Positions 9,506-20,615 of a stretch of DNA of 64,000 nucleotides are shown here, one piece after another. The stretch covers positions 11,499,119 through 11,563,118 of the forward strand of contig CM020618.1 of assembly GCA_009829735.1 (NCBI GenBank), in the 5' to 3' direction. The notes beneath the pieces were generated by a model. It ran no database searches. It was not told the origin of the DNA and saw only the letters and a program-made list of their open reading frames with translations. Each line of letters begins with the position of its first letter. Within the stretch, counting starts at the first letter, position 1. Position numbers and translations under genes: made by a program. This DNA is from Pyropia yezoensis. Its lineage: Eukaryota; Rhodophyta; Bangiophyceae; Bangiales; Bangiaceae.

Positions 9506-12200
9506 AGTCGCATCCCCACCCCTCTTTTTGTGTCATGGGTGGCGACGCGCTGGTTTCGCGTGCTGGGAGCACCGTTCCCCCCCCCCACCCCCCCCCTTAA
9601 CCAACCTGTAGTGGACACCACCCACGCATCACGACCCCCCCCGCCTACTCCTCCGTCTCTTGTCTCCCCGACCAAGACGAGCGTTCAGTGGTCGGTCGGT
9701 GAGTGCGTGGGCGCTTTCTCTGCGGCCGCTAATCACTGCGCAGTGCGGCTTAAAGCGGTGTCACGGAAACGGCCAGATTTCTTGCTCAGATCTGTTGACC
9801 ATTTCTTGCAACCCCTCCGTATGGTATGCTGGAGGCCTACAAATCAGCTTTTTTTTTTGTATGACTTGTTCGAGACGGTTCCGCACGGAGGCCACGTGCT
9901 CACGAAACACGACGTGAAGCGTCATCATCAGACCTCTCTGGTGATGTGCTTTGAGCACATGGCCGTCGTGCAACTATACCGCTCGGCAAATTTAAGCAAG
10001 TAGACAAAAAGAGAGCTTGCACAAAGGCGCAAAACAAAGTGCAAAACGATGCAGCTTCGCGCAACAGTTTTGACAATATCTCGTGGTTAAGGTAGTGCTT
10101 GTTGAAGTCTTCGCAGTGATTGCTGACTCGCTGGCGATGAAGGATGCCATGTTCTCATGTCTGCAGCGGCCGCGGCCGGTCAAGCGGAATCTGATTGCGC
10201 AGTCTCATTGTCTCCAACTGTGACCTACCATATATAAATCTGTTTCCATTTCCAGAGTCTTACTTTGAATACGATGCGTACTTGCGCGTCAGCACCCGCC
10301 ACCTGCAGCTAGCTGCAGCCGCCTACTTGAGCTGCTTAATGGCTGTTGCTTCCGCTTGGTCTGTGAGTGACCAATGTTCAGCTGCACTTCTGTGTGGGCC
10401 TCAGCGATGGCTGCTCAACCATTCTGCTTCTCCCTACAGGTTGTGCCGCCGTCCCCGCCAGTAACGGGGCGGCCTCCTGGGACCTGGAGGGCACGGCAAT
10501 GACGCCAAGCCCGCCCGGCGTGGACCATTGCGACAGTACCACGACTGTCGCGAAACCAGGAAGCACATATGCCACGGGGCGACATGAAAACCGGCAGGAG
10601 AGCTGGGCCGTCGGGACTAGTGCACAGACGACAAACGGATAGGCGGACACGAATGTCCAGACGTGCAGCATGATTATTTTTGTAGACGAGGGAGAGGGAC
10701 GACCGGGATGATGTCCGGTAGCAACAAGACCACCCTTTCTCACACCTCATACAACTCAAGCTAGGGATAGTGGGCGCAAATGCATCGAACACGGGGGGGG
10801 GGTGCAGCCGACTACTCTTGGGGGCGGGTCGCTAGTTCGGGAGATGGGTGGAATGCGGAGGGAAGGGGGGGGGCTGTGCAAAGGGACCTGTGGATTGTGG
10901 GTGCTTTAGACAGGGGGGTGTCTTTTTGCCTTCGAGGCGGCGCGTCGTCATGGTTGTTCTTCGTGGAGAAAGCACAGTGTGAAGCACAAGGTGGTCACAT
11001 GGGTCGGGTTCCTCCAGCAAACTATTTTCTTGGGACTCAATAAACCCGAGAGAGTCTCAGGAAGCAGCCCAACTACGCCGATCATTCCGTAACTCGTCCA
11101 ACGACGATTGGCGCTTTCTCAGTTAAATCTGTTGTCTGGGAATTTGTGTGACGTCCATGGCGGTACGTAGTCGTTTTGTGCAAGGACCTCTCATGATTTC
11201 ATTGGGTGACAAACCGTCGGAGATTTTCACTCTCGTGCGGGGACAACAGCTTTTCTTGCGCGTTTGAGCAAGAATTCTGTTGGTTTGTACATGTTGACTC
11301 TCTCGTTCTTACAACTGTGCCGAGGCGACTGAGCAAGTCTGAGCAAAGAAAAACAGGCCCGAGGAACGAATTCGTGAGACCCCTTTAAGCCGCACTGCGC
11401 TGGACGGCCGACCGAGACTGACGGACCCTTGCACGCTGTGTCATTCGTGTCAGTGGCACGGTCACAGCGAACTTATACATTCACAAGGCCCCCGATACGA
11501 CCCAAAAGGAGAGTTGTCTACACTTATAAACGACTTCATAGTATTTGTTTGTTGTCGTAATTTTGTTATTAAAATCGAGTAAGTTGACTGCATTTTGCTT
11601 CTAAACTCCTGGGCAGAGTCTTTGCTGACTCGTCGAGGCCGCCGATTTTCAAGAGACCGCTGCCAGGGTCTGTCTAGTTCCTTGCATCGGAGGCCACCGG
11701 CGCCAGTGTCCAGGACACCTCCCCGAGGTGTCCTGGTCGTCCGGGGCCGATTCAGGTCGCAGGCGTCAAAAATGCAGTTTTCAGTGGCCGCGCCGCTTAG
11801 CATCGTGAATGGTGCTCTGCAATCAGCAGAGGCCAGCTTTCAGAACACGTTTGTTGCCTCACTCACATTCGAGGACCACAAGGCATTGTAGTCCTTGAAG
11901 CTCTGTCAGAGGCCTATAAAAAAATCGACGTTTTGAACGACCCGCCTGAAGGAATCCACGGGGGAGAACCCTCTGTGAGGCCAGGACCAGTTCCGTCGGA
12001 AAATGCAGGAATTCATGGCCCATCTTCAGGCTTGGCAGAGATTTGACTCGGATACAGATAATGGAAGCAACTTCTGTCGGATTGGTTTTAATCACAAGTT
12101 AGCCCCCCTAAAATCATAATGTGAGGCCTCGCATGCGAGACCTGCGAGACCTCCTCTTTCAGGGTTACTGAAGCCACCTACTGCCTCACAGCCGGACGAC
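9506..12200. other. Long non-coding region
   Basis: Lower GC than the surroundings, with C tracts near 9580-9598, a T run near 9850 and G tracts near 10793 and 10866. Only short, unsupported frames occur. One strong hairpin is listed separately at 11710-11736. No tRNA, rRNA or transposon protein was recognised. Confidence 0.5.
11710..11736. repeat. Perfect 12-bp inverted repeat (hairpin)
   Basis: CCAGGACACCTC is followed by a 3-nt loop and then by its exact reverse complement. It lies in non-coding sequence, and no T-run follows on either strand. Confidence 0.8.
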
Positions 12201-14573
12201 CTCCCCCCGCTCCCGGTCCACTGCCTTCATGTCGGGGTGGAGGTGGGGTCCACCCTTCCCAACGGGTACGGGCTGCCGGACGGCGTCGTCGACGGTGGTG
12301 GTGATGGTGGTAATGGTGGGATGGGAGGGGCGGGGGGGCTCAGCGGCGGCGGCGGCGACGCGCTGCCCCTGCTGGTGGGGAGCCTGCCCCGGGGGGGAGA
12401 GAGAGGGGAGGCGGCGGTACGGGGTATGTTGTAGAGGCAGCTGCCAGGGGGGTGGGGGAGGGCGGTGGCGGCGATACGGAGCTGGTTACAAGGGCAGCTG
12501 CCTGGGGAAGGGGGGAGAGGGGCGGCGGCTGTACCGGGGCGTTGACGGACGCGGTGCAGGCACGGCCAGCACAGCTTTCAAGAGACGCAGGGAGACAAAC
12601 AGAGCGCGCAATTGATTGAAATCCCCGCAGCCTGCGCTGCCGCCTCCCACGCTCGCTCGCGGCGGCTGCAGCGCCCGACCACACAAGGCGGCCACGCTCA
12701 GGACGGGCAGCATCAACGGGCCAATGGAAGTCTGCAGATCGTGGGAGTTGCCACCAGCTGCACCCGCGGGTTCCCGTACGGCAGCAGCACCGCAGGCGGT
12801 GGCGGCGTGGGGGCGGCCCCGGATGGGGGAAGGGGGGAGAGATACACAGCGAGCCGCAGATGGTGTCGGGGGGGGAGGCGGGCACCACAGGCGGGCACAG
12901 AATGGAGGTCGAGCGCGCGCAGCAGCCACTTTGGAAGCGCCGCGGGGTGCACCCACGACGTGGCCAGGGACATCACCGGTGCCGCCACAAGCGCCACGGT
13001 TGCCGTCGTCTTCGCTGCCGCCGCCGCCAGGTCACACCACGCACTCGACGATGGCGGGGGGAGAGGTGATGAACGACGCGGTGGCCGCACCCAGCACGGG
13101 CGACCCCGCCACAGCGGTGGAGCTGCCGCCACCGCCCGCTGGCGGTGGCGGCGCGTACACGGCATCCCCACTGATCATGCTCCCGCGAGAGTCTCCCTGC
13201 TCCTCTGGAGGCGGGGGTGCCTCGCTGGCCGCCCGTCTTGAAAGACGCCACGCGCCCCGCATATCTTTTCATCGTGTCGGCGACCAGCACACCGCACGCC
13301 GCCTCAGCCCGCCACAGCGCGGCGGCCACCGCCGAGTCCACCCCGTCGTTGCCGTCGCCGGCGCCCTCCCTGCCCGTGCGGGCCGCCGACCAACCAATTG
13401 GGCGGGGGAGATCCGACCAGAGCTGTCAGCCCGCAAATGTACATCCGTCCGCAGGGGCCTCCCCGCCGCCGTCGGCCGCGGCCACGCCCCGCTCGACGCC
13501 AGCGTCGTCGGACACTTCGGCCGCTCCGTCGGCCGACACGTCCGCGTCCCCGCCGACGCTCATAGCCGGCGGCGCGACCAACGGCGGCAACGGCCGCCAT
13601 CCCCACCACCCTCACCACTGCCGCTGCTGCCGCTACCGCTGCTGCTGCTGTCGATGCCGCTGTCGTCGTCAGTAACAACGGCCCTCCCACACCATCCGCA
13701 AACCGACCGGTCGCAGCGCAACGTCCGCGCACGCGCCGACCGCCGCCGCGACGAGGAGCACATTCCCCGCCAGAAAGTCGACCCAGCACCCCATTGACAA
13801 TCCCAACCCCCGCAACACGTCGACGCCGGCGCCTGCCGCCGCCTCCAACGCATACACGTCAGCCTGGACGGCGACGTCCAGCTCCTGAAACTCCGCAGCC
13901 TCGACCGCCGCTTCCGTATCCGCCGCCCCGCCGTTGTTGTCGCCGTCTCCGATATCGGCGTCGTCAACCACCCGCACTTCTCCGGGGGTGGGAGCCCTCC
14001 ACCCCAACGCCACCAGTCGCCGCAGCTGAGCCGGCGCCTCCGCCGCTGCCGTCGCCGTCAGGCGCACGTCGATGTTTCAGTGGCTGCCGCGGCGGTCGCC
14101 CCCCCCGCACCCCCGCACCAGGTCGCCCCCCCCGCATCCTCTGCCGCCTGCGGCCATACACGCGTCCGCCGCGGCTGTCAGGAAGTTGAGCACGAAACGC
14201 GTGGACGCGACCTCCAGCCGGACCGTCACCGTTTCCTACCCGCGCGGCACAAGACTCGGCGGGCCGTAACCGGCCGGCACCGCCGCATCCACCACCGTCG
14301 ACGAGCGGCCGAGCCGCAGCAACCACCGCCGCCACCACTTCCGGACACGCTACAGCCGCGCCCCCCCGACGTCACGCCGACGATGACCCTCCCGGTGCGG
14401 CGCCGCCGCCACGCGGCACCGCCAGCATCCCCTTGCGGCGCAGCGCCAACGCCGGCAACGAGGCGGCCAGGGCAAAGCTCCTGGGAGGCCGCCGCCGCGC
14501 AGGGCGCGTCGCCAGCAGCAGCGAGAGCGGTGACTGCCGCGAACGCCGCTGCCGCCCCGCGGGAGACCCACAG
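12201..14573. other. GC-rich region with a possible decayed minus-strand gene
   Basis: Many overlapping open frames result from very high GC. On the minus strand, short stretches look protein-like: about 14160-14230 (VTVRLEVASTRFVLNF) and 13669-14067 (QLRRLVALGWRAPTPGE and later VDVLRGLGLSMGCWVDFLAG). They sit in the same or adjacent frames broken by stops. This may be the remnant of a large gene, but I cannot name it and give no CDS. Confidence 0.3.
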
Positions 14574-15938
14574 TCAAGAGAGCCGAGACATGGATGCAGA
14601 GGGAGTGCCCGTTGGCCAAGTGATGTCGTTGCAGTGAGGGGTGTTGTTGATGCGCTCCACTTGCTGCAAGCATCTCAGCTCCACCGCCTTGCAAAGGTTG
14701 ATGAACTCGTTGTGCTGCATGTCCAACTTCTGCTTGTAGCTCTGGTGAAGCTTCATCTGCTTCGAGGTTGCTATCGCAGTCTTGATCGTCGCCGGATCAG
14801 TCTCCGACGCGAGGACGTCGCAAACGTGGTCCCAAGCCACCGGCTCAGTAACGACACCACTGGTCGCTTCTTGCAGTATCAAGCAGCTACGGACGGCTTG
14901 TGACGTCCAGGATCCCTTTTGGTAGAGCGGGGAGAACGCCATGGCTACAGCGACATCGTGCATCGAAGGAGGAAGGGCATGTACAGCCGCATTACGAGCG
15001 TCGTTCAGGTGGTAGGTGGTAGAATACGTAGTCAGCTCAGCACAGAGAAGCTCGATTTTGTTGCGCAACGGCTCTAGGTCGCCGAGCTCCGTCAGCAGCT
15101 GACGGACCACGGACGTGAGACCGCGTGCAACACTAGAAGCGGTGAGCGCTTCCACCCGGCGCAGCGACACCGCGCTCTTCTTTGTGAGGTAGTCCCCCAG
15201 CAGTTGCCAAACGTCCGACGCAGACGCAAGTACCGACGGCCGGTACCGTGTGGGGATCAGCTGCATCTCGTGCTGCATCAGCTCCAAGACGTTCTTGCCG
15301 TCTGCACCAGGGAGATTGAGGAGCACATCCAGCAAACGCAACAACACAGCGCCACTCACCAGGTAGGAAGAGGAGAGGCCTACAGCTGACTTAACAGCTT
15401 GGTCGATTGCAGCATGCCGGGAGAAGCGGACCGCCGAGGCAGGGACGGGAAATGACACTGCAGCAATCCGGATGAAGACGCACAGGCGCGCCCACGTGAC
15501 GATGTTCCGCAGGCTGTTGTTGCCACTCACCTCTAGGGCCGGACCCAGCTGCAGCGCCACGGCAAGCCCTTCCGCGGTATAGCCGCTCATGCTTGCGGTG
15601 AGGTCTTGAAGGGCGCAATTCACAAGACGCCTCTGCTTCATCACCCATGATAGACGCAGCTTCTCCACCTGCATCAGCACCTCGGTCTCATTTTGTGCGA
15701 GGACGAGCGGCTTGACGATGATGCTGACAGCGGCTGACTTCCGCTGGGAAAGCGTGCGGCGCAGCCGCGTCAAAAGAGGCTCGTGCCCACCACCAATAGC
15801 AGCGACACGTGCATCACCGTCCGACACCCGAGGAGTCTTGAGATCAGCTTCAAAGACGCTCTCCAGCGCTTCTTCCACTGTCCTGTACATCAAGGCGCGC
15901 TCACGCGCTGAGTCGGAAACGCTCGGGAGCTCAGCCAT
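14574..15938 (-). CDS. Unknown protein, 454 residues
   Basis: I do not recognise this gene. The chosen ATG at 15938 begins MAELPSVSDSARERALMYRT. The frame runs upstream to 16445, but that part is a repetitive Pro/Leu/Gly-rich translation of degenerate repeats and is probably not coding. The 454 residues have normal globular composition with likely helices (LLTRLRRTLSQRKSAAVS, VEALTASSVARGLTSVVRQLL) and a C-terminal KQMKLHQSYKQKLDMQHNEF segment that could be a coiled coil. No stops or frameshifts break it. Transposon-associated helical proteins can look like this, so host gene versus element gene is open. Confidence 0.55.
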   Translation of the reverse strand: MAELPSVSDSARERALMYRTVEEALESVFEADLKTPRVSDGDARVAAIGGGHEPLLTRLRRTLSQRKSAAVSIIVKPLVLAQNETEVLMQVEKLRLSWVMKQRRLVNCALQDLTASMSGYTAEGLAVALQLGPALEVSGNNSLRNIVTWARLCVFIRIAAVSFPVPASAVRFSRHAAIDQAVKSAVGLSSSYLVSGAVLLRLLDVLLNLPGADGKNVLELMQHEMQLIPTRYRPSVLASASDVWQLLGDYLTKKSAVSLRRVEALTASSVARGLTSVVRQLLTELGDLEPLRNKIELLCAELTTYSTTYHLNDARNAAVHALPPSMHDVAVAMAFSPLYQKGSWTSQAVRSCLILQEATSGVVTEPVAWDHVCDVLASETDPATIKTAIATSKQMKLHQSYKQKLDMQHNEFINLCKAVELRCLQQVERINNTPHCNDITWPTGTPSASMSRLS

Positions 15939-16600
15939 CGTGTAGAGGGGGAGACCAGCGGGGGCAGATGCAGGCCTACAGGCGGAAACGGGCTGAAGGC
16001 CGACGCCAGATGGCGCGCGGCGGCAAACCAACACATCGACAGGCGCGGTCTGGCCGACTGTCGGGAGCATAAACGGGCGGGCGGGGCAGACCGGTGGGAA
16101 GAGGCAGGCCGAGAGCCAGTGGTAGGCCGACAGCGAGCAGCCGGTCGGCGTGGTGGCCGGCAAGCCGGGGCTGGCCGACGGATGGGCAGGGGCTGACGGG
16201 CGCAGGTCGCAACCGCGCATATGCAAGACGATGCGCAGGTGCAGTCCGGCCGGCTGGAGATGATCGACCCACGGGGGTACGCCGATCAGCTGGGGAAGAC
16301 CAGCAGGCGCGGGTAAGCCAACGGACGAGGGTTGAACAACCGGCTGGGGCACGCCGACAAGTGAGAGGCAGCCGACGCGCGAAGGCAGCGTGCAAGCAGA
16401 GACAGGTCGACGGGAAGCGGCCGGCCACCGGCCGGGGCACACCAACAGGCGGGGTCAGGCGGAGGGATCGAGGCACGCCGACGCGCGGTGTCTTGCCAAT
16501 GCTGAGAGGCGGACCAGGCCGACGAGCGGGGTCTGCCAGACGGTGAGCGGCAGGCCGACGGTGGGGGGCAGGGAGAGCACTGAGCTGAATTTTCTGAAGC
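15939..16600. repeat. Degenerate low-complexity repeats
   Basis: Variants of gccgac, gggcagg and gccggc recur at irregular spacing of about 30-50 bp. The sequence keeps frames open on both strands but encodes only repetitive Pro/Gly/Arg-rich peptides. Confidence 0.45.
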
Positions 16601-16819
16601 GGCGGCGCTCGTTGGGGGGAGAGGGGGTCACGCCTGCGGAGAACAGGTCTTGTTCATTGGGGTAGGTTCAGGTACGATGGACCAATGGTAGCCCCCTTGC
16701 GGACGCTGACAGCGAAGCTCTAAGAGCGTCGGCCCGTTGGTGAACGTAGCGACGATTGCCCGCTCGAGGCGGCTCGTCGCTGTGCGGGTGAGTGTGCAGC
16801 GGCCACCGCGAGTTGCCCT

Positions 16820-17540
16820 GCGCAGCAGGGCCAAAACCAGGTACCTTACGGACTCCGATTTCCTCTGCTTTGACGTGCAAACACGTGCTCCGGGCGTGCG
16901 CGGGCGCGTTTCCAGGTCTCCGTGGTTTGCTGAACTGAGCACGACTGTCGTGCCGACACTGCAGCTTGCGACAGCAATTGTGCGGACACGCGCACGAAGT
17001 GAACAGGTGTTGCGCACCACCCAGCAGCTCTCCGGCAGCTCCCTGAACTTGAAAACCAGGTGCCGTCGCGCACGGGGCCGATTCATTGGTCCAGACGTCG
17101 ATTTTCATGCAGCATCAATGCTCGCCTTTTGCATGGACCAAACACGGCAATGTTGGATCTGCACACGCCCTGCAGTCGCGCACATCCGCTGCAGATGCAG
17201 TGATGCTAAACCCGTGCGGACTTGGTTGAAAGACATGCAGCAGTCCGCACCACCCTTCGAACAGAAGCTACTGCTACAGGGGGGGGAAACGGCGGCCCAC
17301 TTTGTTCTTTCGTCCACACGTACATCTGAGTCTGCTCTATCCTTCACAACAACAACCAAGCTGGGCCGTTATTTCCCCTTCGAGCTATGCTGCTATAACG
17401 CACTGCATGCGGCCCAGGTGCACGAAAATCGGTCTCCAGGGGCCCATCAGGGCACGTTGCAGAGTCTCTGCGGCTCTGCAACACGCCGTTACAGAGGGAA
17501 ATCGCGATCTGTAAGGTACCTGGTTTTAGCCCTGCTGCGC
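16820..17540. mobile_element. Small element with ~45-bp terminal inverted repeats
   Basis: The left end (gcgcagcagggccaaaacc, then aggtaccttac and cgatttcc) is matched by the reverse complement of the right end up to 17540, with about five mismatches in 45-47 bp. The interior has no protein I recognise and lower GC than the flanks. A 7-bp direct repeat, CGAGTTG, occurs 4-9 bp outside each end (16809-16815 and 17550-17556), a possible but imperfect target duplication. It lies at the 3' end of the Fanzor gene, whose last codons run into the right terminal repeat. Confidence 0.5.
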
Positions 17541-17549
17541 TGCCAGGAT

Positions 17550-18408
17550 CGAGTTGTAAGTCGCCTGACGGGGGCTGGTGTGGCCACCACCCTCCACGTT
17601 CACGTCGTCGTCATCACCATCTGCAGTCCCCGTTGCCTCCGCCACAGCGGCGGCCGGCGGCGGAAGAGGCTGCGGCACCAACAGGTGTTCATCAGCCGCC
17701 GTGTCCGACTCCTCCCCGTCGTCCTCTTCCGCCTCGGTGCCCTCCACCGCAGGCGCCGCCGACGCCGCCGGCAGACGGCCCGCCCACCACGAGTCCGCTG
17801 TGTCCCGCGACAAGTCCCAGTCCCGTCGGCCGGTCCCGTTGCCTCGTGGCGGACGGCGCACACGACAGCCATGGAAGAACGGGGCTGTCGACGCGCCAGA
17901 CAGAGACGCCAGACCCGCGCCAGCAATGTTGCGCGCCGCGTTCTTGTCCCGGCTGACATAAGTCACGGGGCAAGGCACACTCACGCACATGCGGGCGCTC
18001 CAGGCCGCCTTCTCGTCCCGTCCCGTCGCCCGCTTTTGCAGGGCCTCGAGGCGCTGGGCCGCCCACTCTTCATCCAGCCTTTCAGCAATCGCCCGCTTCT
18101 GTGCGTCGCGGGCGACGCCCCCTCGCCGTGGTCGGGTGCCGCGGTGGCTCTTTGCGGCACACCGTCGTGGCTGCACCGGCTTGGCCCCCGCACCTCCGCC
18201 CTGGACCGGCTGCTGCTTCCGGCTCTCAGCCAGGGCGGTGCCATTCCACATCTGCCGCCGGTCGGGGGGGGAATGCGCCGTCGGGTACACGTTGACCAGC
18301 TGGTGCTTGCAGCCCGCGCACGCAGCCGACATGTTGTGCTCGCTGATGCGCAGCGCGTTCATGTGCGGGCTGGCACGCTTGAACAGCTGCACTACGCCGC
18401 CACTAGTG
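17550..18408 (-). pseudogene. Fanzor nuclease, C-terminal fragment (RuvC-II, zinc finger, RuvC-III)
   Basis: Fanzors are eukaryotic relatives of TnpB, RNA-guided nucleases carried by transposons. This piece has the RuvC-II glutamate with the first zinc pair (ISEHNMSAACAGC; Glu codon 18339-18341). A Lys/Arg/Pro-rich insertion follows, then a second Cys pair and the RuvC-III signature (CPVTYVSRDKNAARNI; Asp codon 17946-17948). The order and spacing E-CxxC-(insert)-CC-RDxNAAxNI are those of TnpB/Fanzor. An acidic tail of ~130 residues follows. The 5' side abuts a solo LTR; removing the LTR and one TAGTG copy joins this frame exactly to the fragment at 18777-19195. The 3' side ends at a small inverted-repeat element. 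Confidence 0.85.
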
Positions 18409-18771
18409 TGTAGCACAATAGGTATCCGCTGCACGTCCACTCTCCGGGAACACTCACCAAGGGGGATCGGCACCAACGTCACCGGGAGGCCAAGGTTGCT
18501 GTCCTTGGAGCGCAAGCCACGGGACCAAGATGGGAGCCCAAATGGGAGGGGTTTGTTGTTCTACCATGGCCGGCGGTGGATTCGCCGCCGGCCCCCTCGT
18601 TATAAACCCTCGGAGACACTACTAACTACCCTCCACCCCGAGATGCAAGTCCCTCTGGTCATACGTAACTTATAGATACCGTGACCAGTACGGACTCCCA
18701 AATTGAAAGTTAAGGGTTAGAAGTAGCCCCCCTAATATTAGGGTCACAATACGGTCAACCATATTGCTACA
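18409..18771 (-). repeat. Solo LTR of the Gypsy family found at 36.3-47.0 kb
   Basis: This 363-bp sequence is the reverse complement of the Gypsy LTRs, with the same TGTAGCA...TGCTACA ends. It is flanked by a perfect 5-bp duplication, TAGTG, at 18404-18408 and 18772-18776. No internal element sequence remains, so it is a solo LTR formed by LTR-LTR recombination. It sits inside the Fanzor coding sequence just after the GAGVT codons. Confidence 0.95.
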
Positions 18772-18776
18772 TAGTG

Positions 18777-19195
18777 ACGCCCGCCCCCCACATCACCACC
18801 ACCACCTTGCCGTCGACAGTAAGGCGTCCCAGCCCACCCGTCAGTTCCTCAGAAAACTGCCTTGCAAACCGCTTGCGCTGTGCGTGCCGGTGCACGTGAG
18901 CCTGGCGCAGTCGCCGTGTGACGTCTGTGCCATACACCGCCAGGTACTCGAGGGAGTCCCGCAACTCCGCTCCCGCTCGTGCGGCCGTCCACCACGCCGC
19001 GTCCGTCCCCACCTTCAGGGACGTCGCCGTCAAGCGCGCGGCGAGGACCTCGTCGTCCTCGGCGCTGCGCTCGGCGGCGCAGTCTTGCTGGGCCCGCGTC
19101 ATCATTGTCGCCCCCGACCGCTCCCGAAAGGACGACCCCGACACGGCGTACGTCTCCCCGCGAGAGGGGCACGCGGGCGGCCGTTGGCGTCGTCC
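18777..19195 (-). pseudogene. Fanzor nuclease, middle fragment
   Basis: About 140 residues: GETYAVSGSSFRERSGA, helical sequence around SLEYLAVYGTDVTRRLRQAH, then DGKVVVVMWGAGVT. In TnpB/Fanzor this is the part between RuvC-I and RuvC-II, where a YxxSGxxFRxxSG-like motif follows the first aspartate and a hydrophobic strand ending in a W/Y-G motif precedes the glutamate. The frame joins the C-terminal fragment once the solo LTR is set aside. Its upstream side touches the 5' end of a Copia element, estimated at 19196. Confidence 0.75.
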
Positions 19196-19427
19196 TGTCG
19201 CACAGACAGGCGCGGGAGAGTCTGGGACAAATATAGGGAGGGGTTTTATGGAGGCCGGAGGTGGAGAGAGGACCAGGGGATAGACAAGAGACACCTTTCA
19301 CCCTCTGCACATCCGTCTGCACCGCGGAGGAGGCCCTCGTCCGGCGGTGTGTGCCGAGGGAGTGGGGGCGCCTGACGGCGCTACCAGCCCCCACTGGGGG
19401 AGCCCACCCACCCTGTGTGTCACAACA
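19196..19427 (+). repeat. Probable 5' LTR of the Copia element
   Basis: The 232-bp stretch begins TGTCGCACAG, ends GTGTGTCACAACA and is followed at once by a Copia-type primer-binding site. No second LTR remains to confirm the start. Confidence 0.5.
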
Positions 19428-19442
19428 GGTTATGGGCCCAGG
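19428..19442 (+). promoter_or_regulatory. Copia primer-binding site
   Basis: GGTTATGGGCCCAGG directly follows the LTR end. TTATGGGCCCAG-like sites, thought to match an internal part of initiator tRNA-Met, are common in Copia elements. Confidence 0.6.
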
Positions 19443-19655
19443 GCTACCATACGCACTATCGTTTAGCACCCTGACGTGGAACGAGGCTGTGCTCGAGTTG
19501 CAGCTTGCGCTTGACACCGGTTGCACGACGGGCAGCGGCACTGAGGTCGCTATCGAGACGTCCGCTGAGGACGACGTCGACCGCGCGCTGAGCCGCGCAA
19601 GGTGTCCCCGGAGGCAGGGGGACACGGGGGAGGAGCACGAGGGCTCCACCCAGCT

Positions 19656-20615
19656 ATGAGCTTCACTTTGTCAGGCGGCAGCGCCGCATGTGGCGGCAGC
19701 ATCAAGCTCGCCAAGCTCAACCTCGCCAACTACGTGCACTGGCGAATTGAGATGGAGCCGGTGCTCCAGATGCATGGCGCGTGGGACGTGCTGCACCACC
19801 CACGCCCTGTCGTGCCCCCGGCTACTTTGGGGATGGCGCAGTCCGATGGAGCGGCTGTGCTGGCGGATGCAGGCGAGCAGACAGGGGACCGCAGTGCGAC
19901 GGCAGTGTCGGGAGACGCCGCATCCTCAGCTGTTCACGCCAAGAAGGGGAAGGCACGAGCTGCAATGGCTGGTAAGAACCAGCCGTCGCCGGCCACCCGC
20001 CAGGCGGCCATCGACGCTCAACGGAAGGCTGAGGCGGTGCACGAGCTGGCTGTGACGGCGGCGCGGGAGTGGGACAGGCAGAATGTCCAGGCGCGTGGAC
20101 TGATCATCCTCGCGCTGGAGCCGGTCCACCAAGTGGTAGTCGGGCGGCATTCCACTGCCAAGGGCGTGTGGGACGCCCTGGAGCGAGACTACCGCTCTCG
20201 AGCAATGGCGCGTGCACAAGTCCTGCGAACGCAACTTGATGCCCTGAAAAAGAGAAACACGGAGACGGTGTTGGAGTACGTGGCACGCGCTCGCACCATC
20301 CAATGAGAGCTGAAGGAGCTTGGCGAGGAGGCGTCGGACCGCACAGTGCTGATGACCGTGCTCACCGGCCTCCCGTCAGACTACCACGTCACTGTGGGCA
20401 TCCTGGAGGCAAGCGATGCGTCCTTTAAGGACGAAATGCCCAAGCTCATCACGGCAGAACAGCGCATCGCCATGCTCAAGGCGCGGCAGAGCGACCCCGC
20501 AAAGAGCACTGGAGTGGCGTTGACAGCCACCAGCAACATCACGTGCTTCGGGTGCGGACGGCGCGGCCACATCCAGCGCCACTGCCGGTCGAGCGGCAGT
20601 GGTGGAGCCAGTTGA
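19656..20615 (+). pseudogene. Copia gag with zinc knuckle
   Basis: It starts MSFTLSGGSAACGG, followed by KLNLANYVHWRIEMEPVL, the usual Copia gag opening (KLxxxNYxxWRxxMxxxL). The zinc knuckle CFGCGRRGHIQRHC (CX2CX4HX4C) is at about 20551-20592. A TGA at 20304-20306 and a TGA at 20613-20615 break the frame. The protease lies in the -1 frame relative to gag; no good slippery site is visible, so this is probably an indel. Confidence 0.85.

Noticed and set aside
12616..13797. 393-codon plus-strand ORF
   Set aside because: Compositionally biased with overlapping frames on both strands, and no family resemblance.
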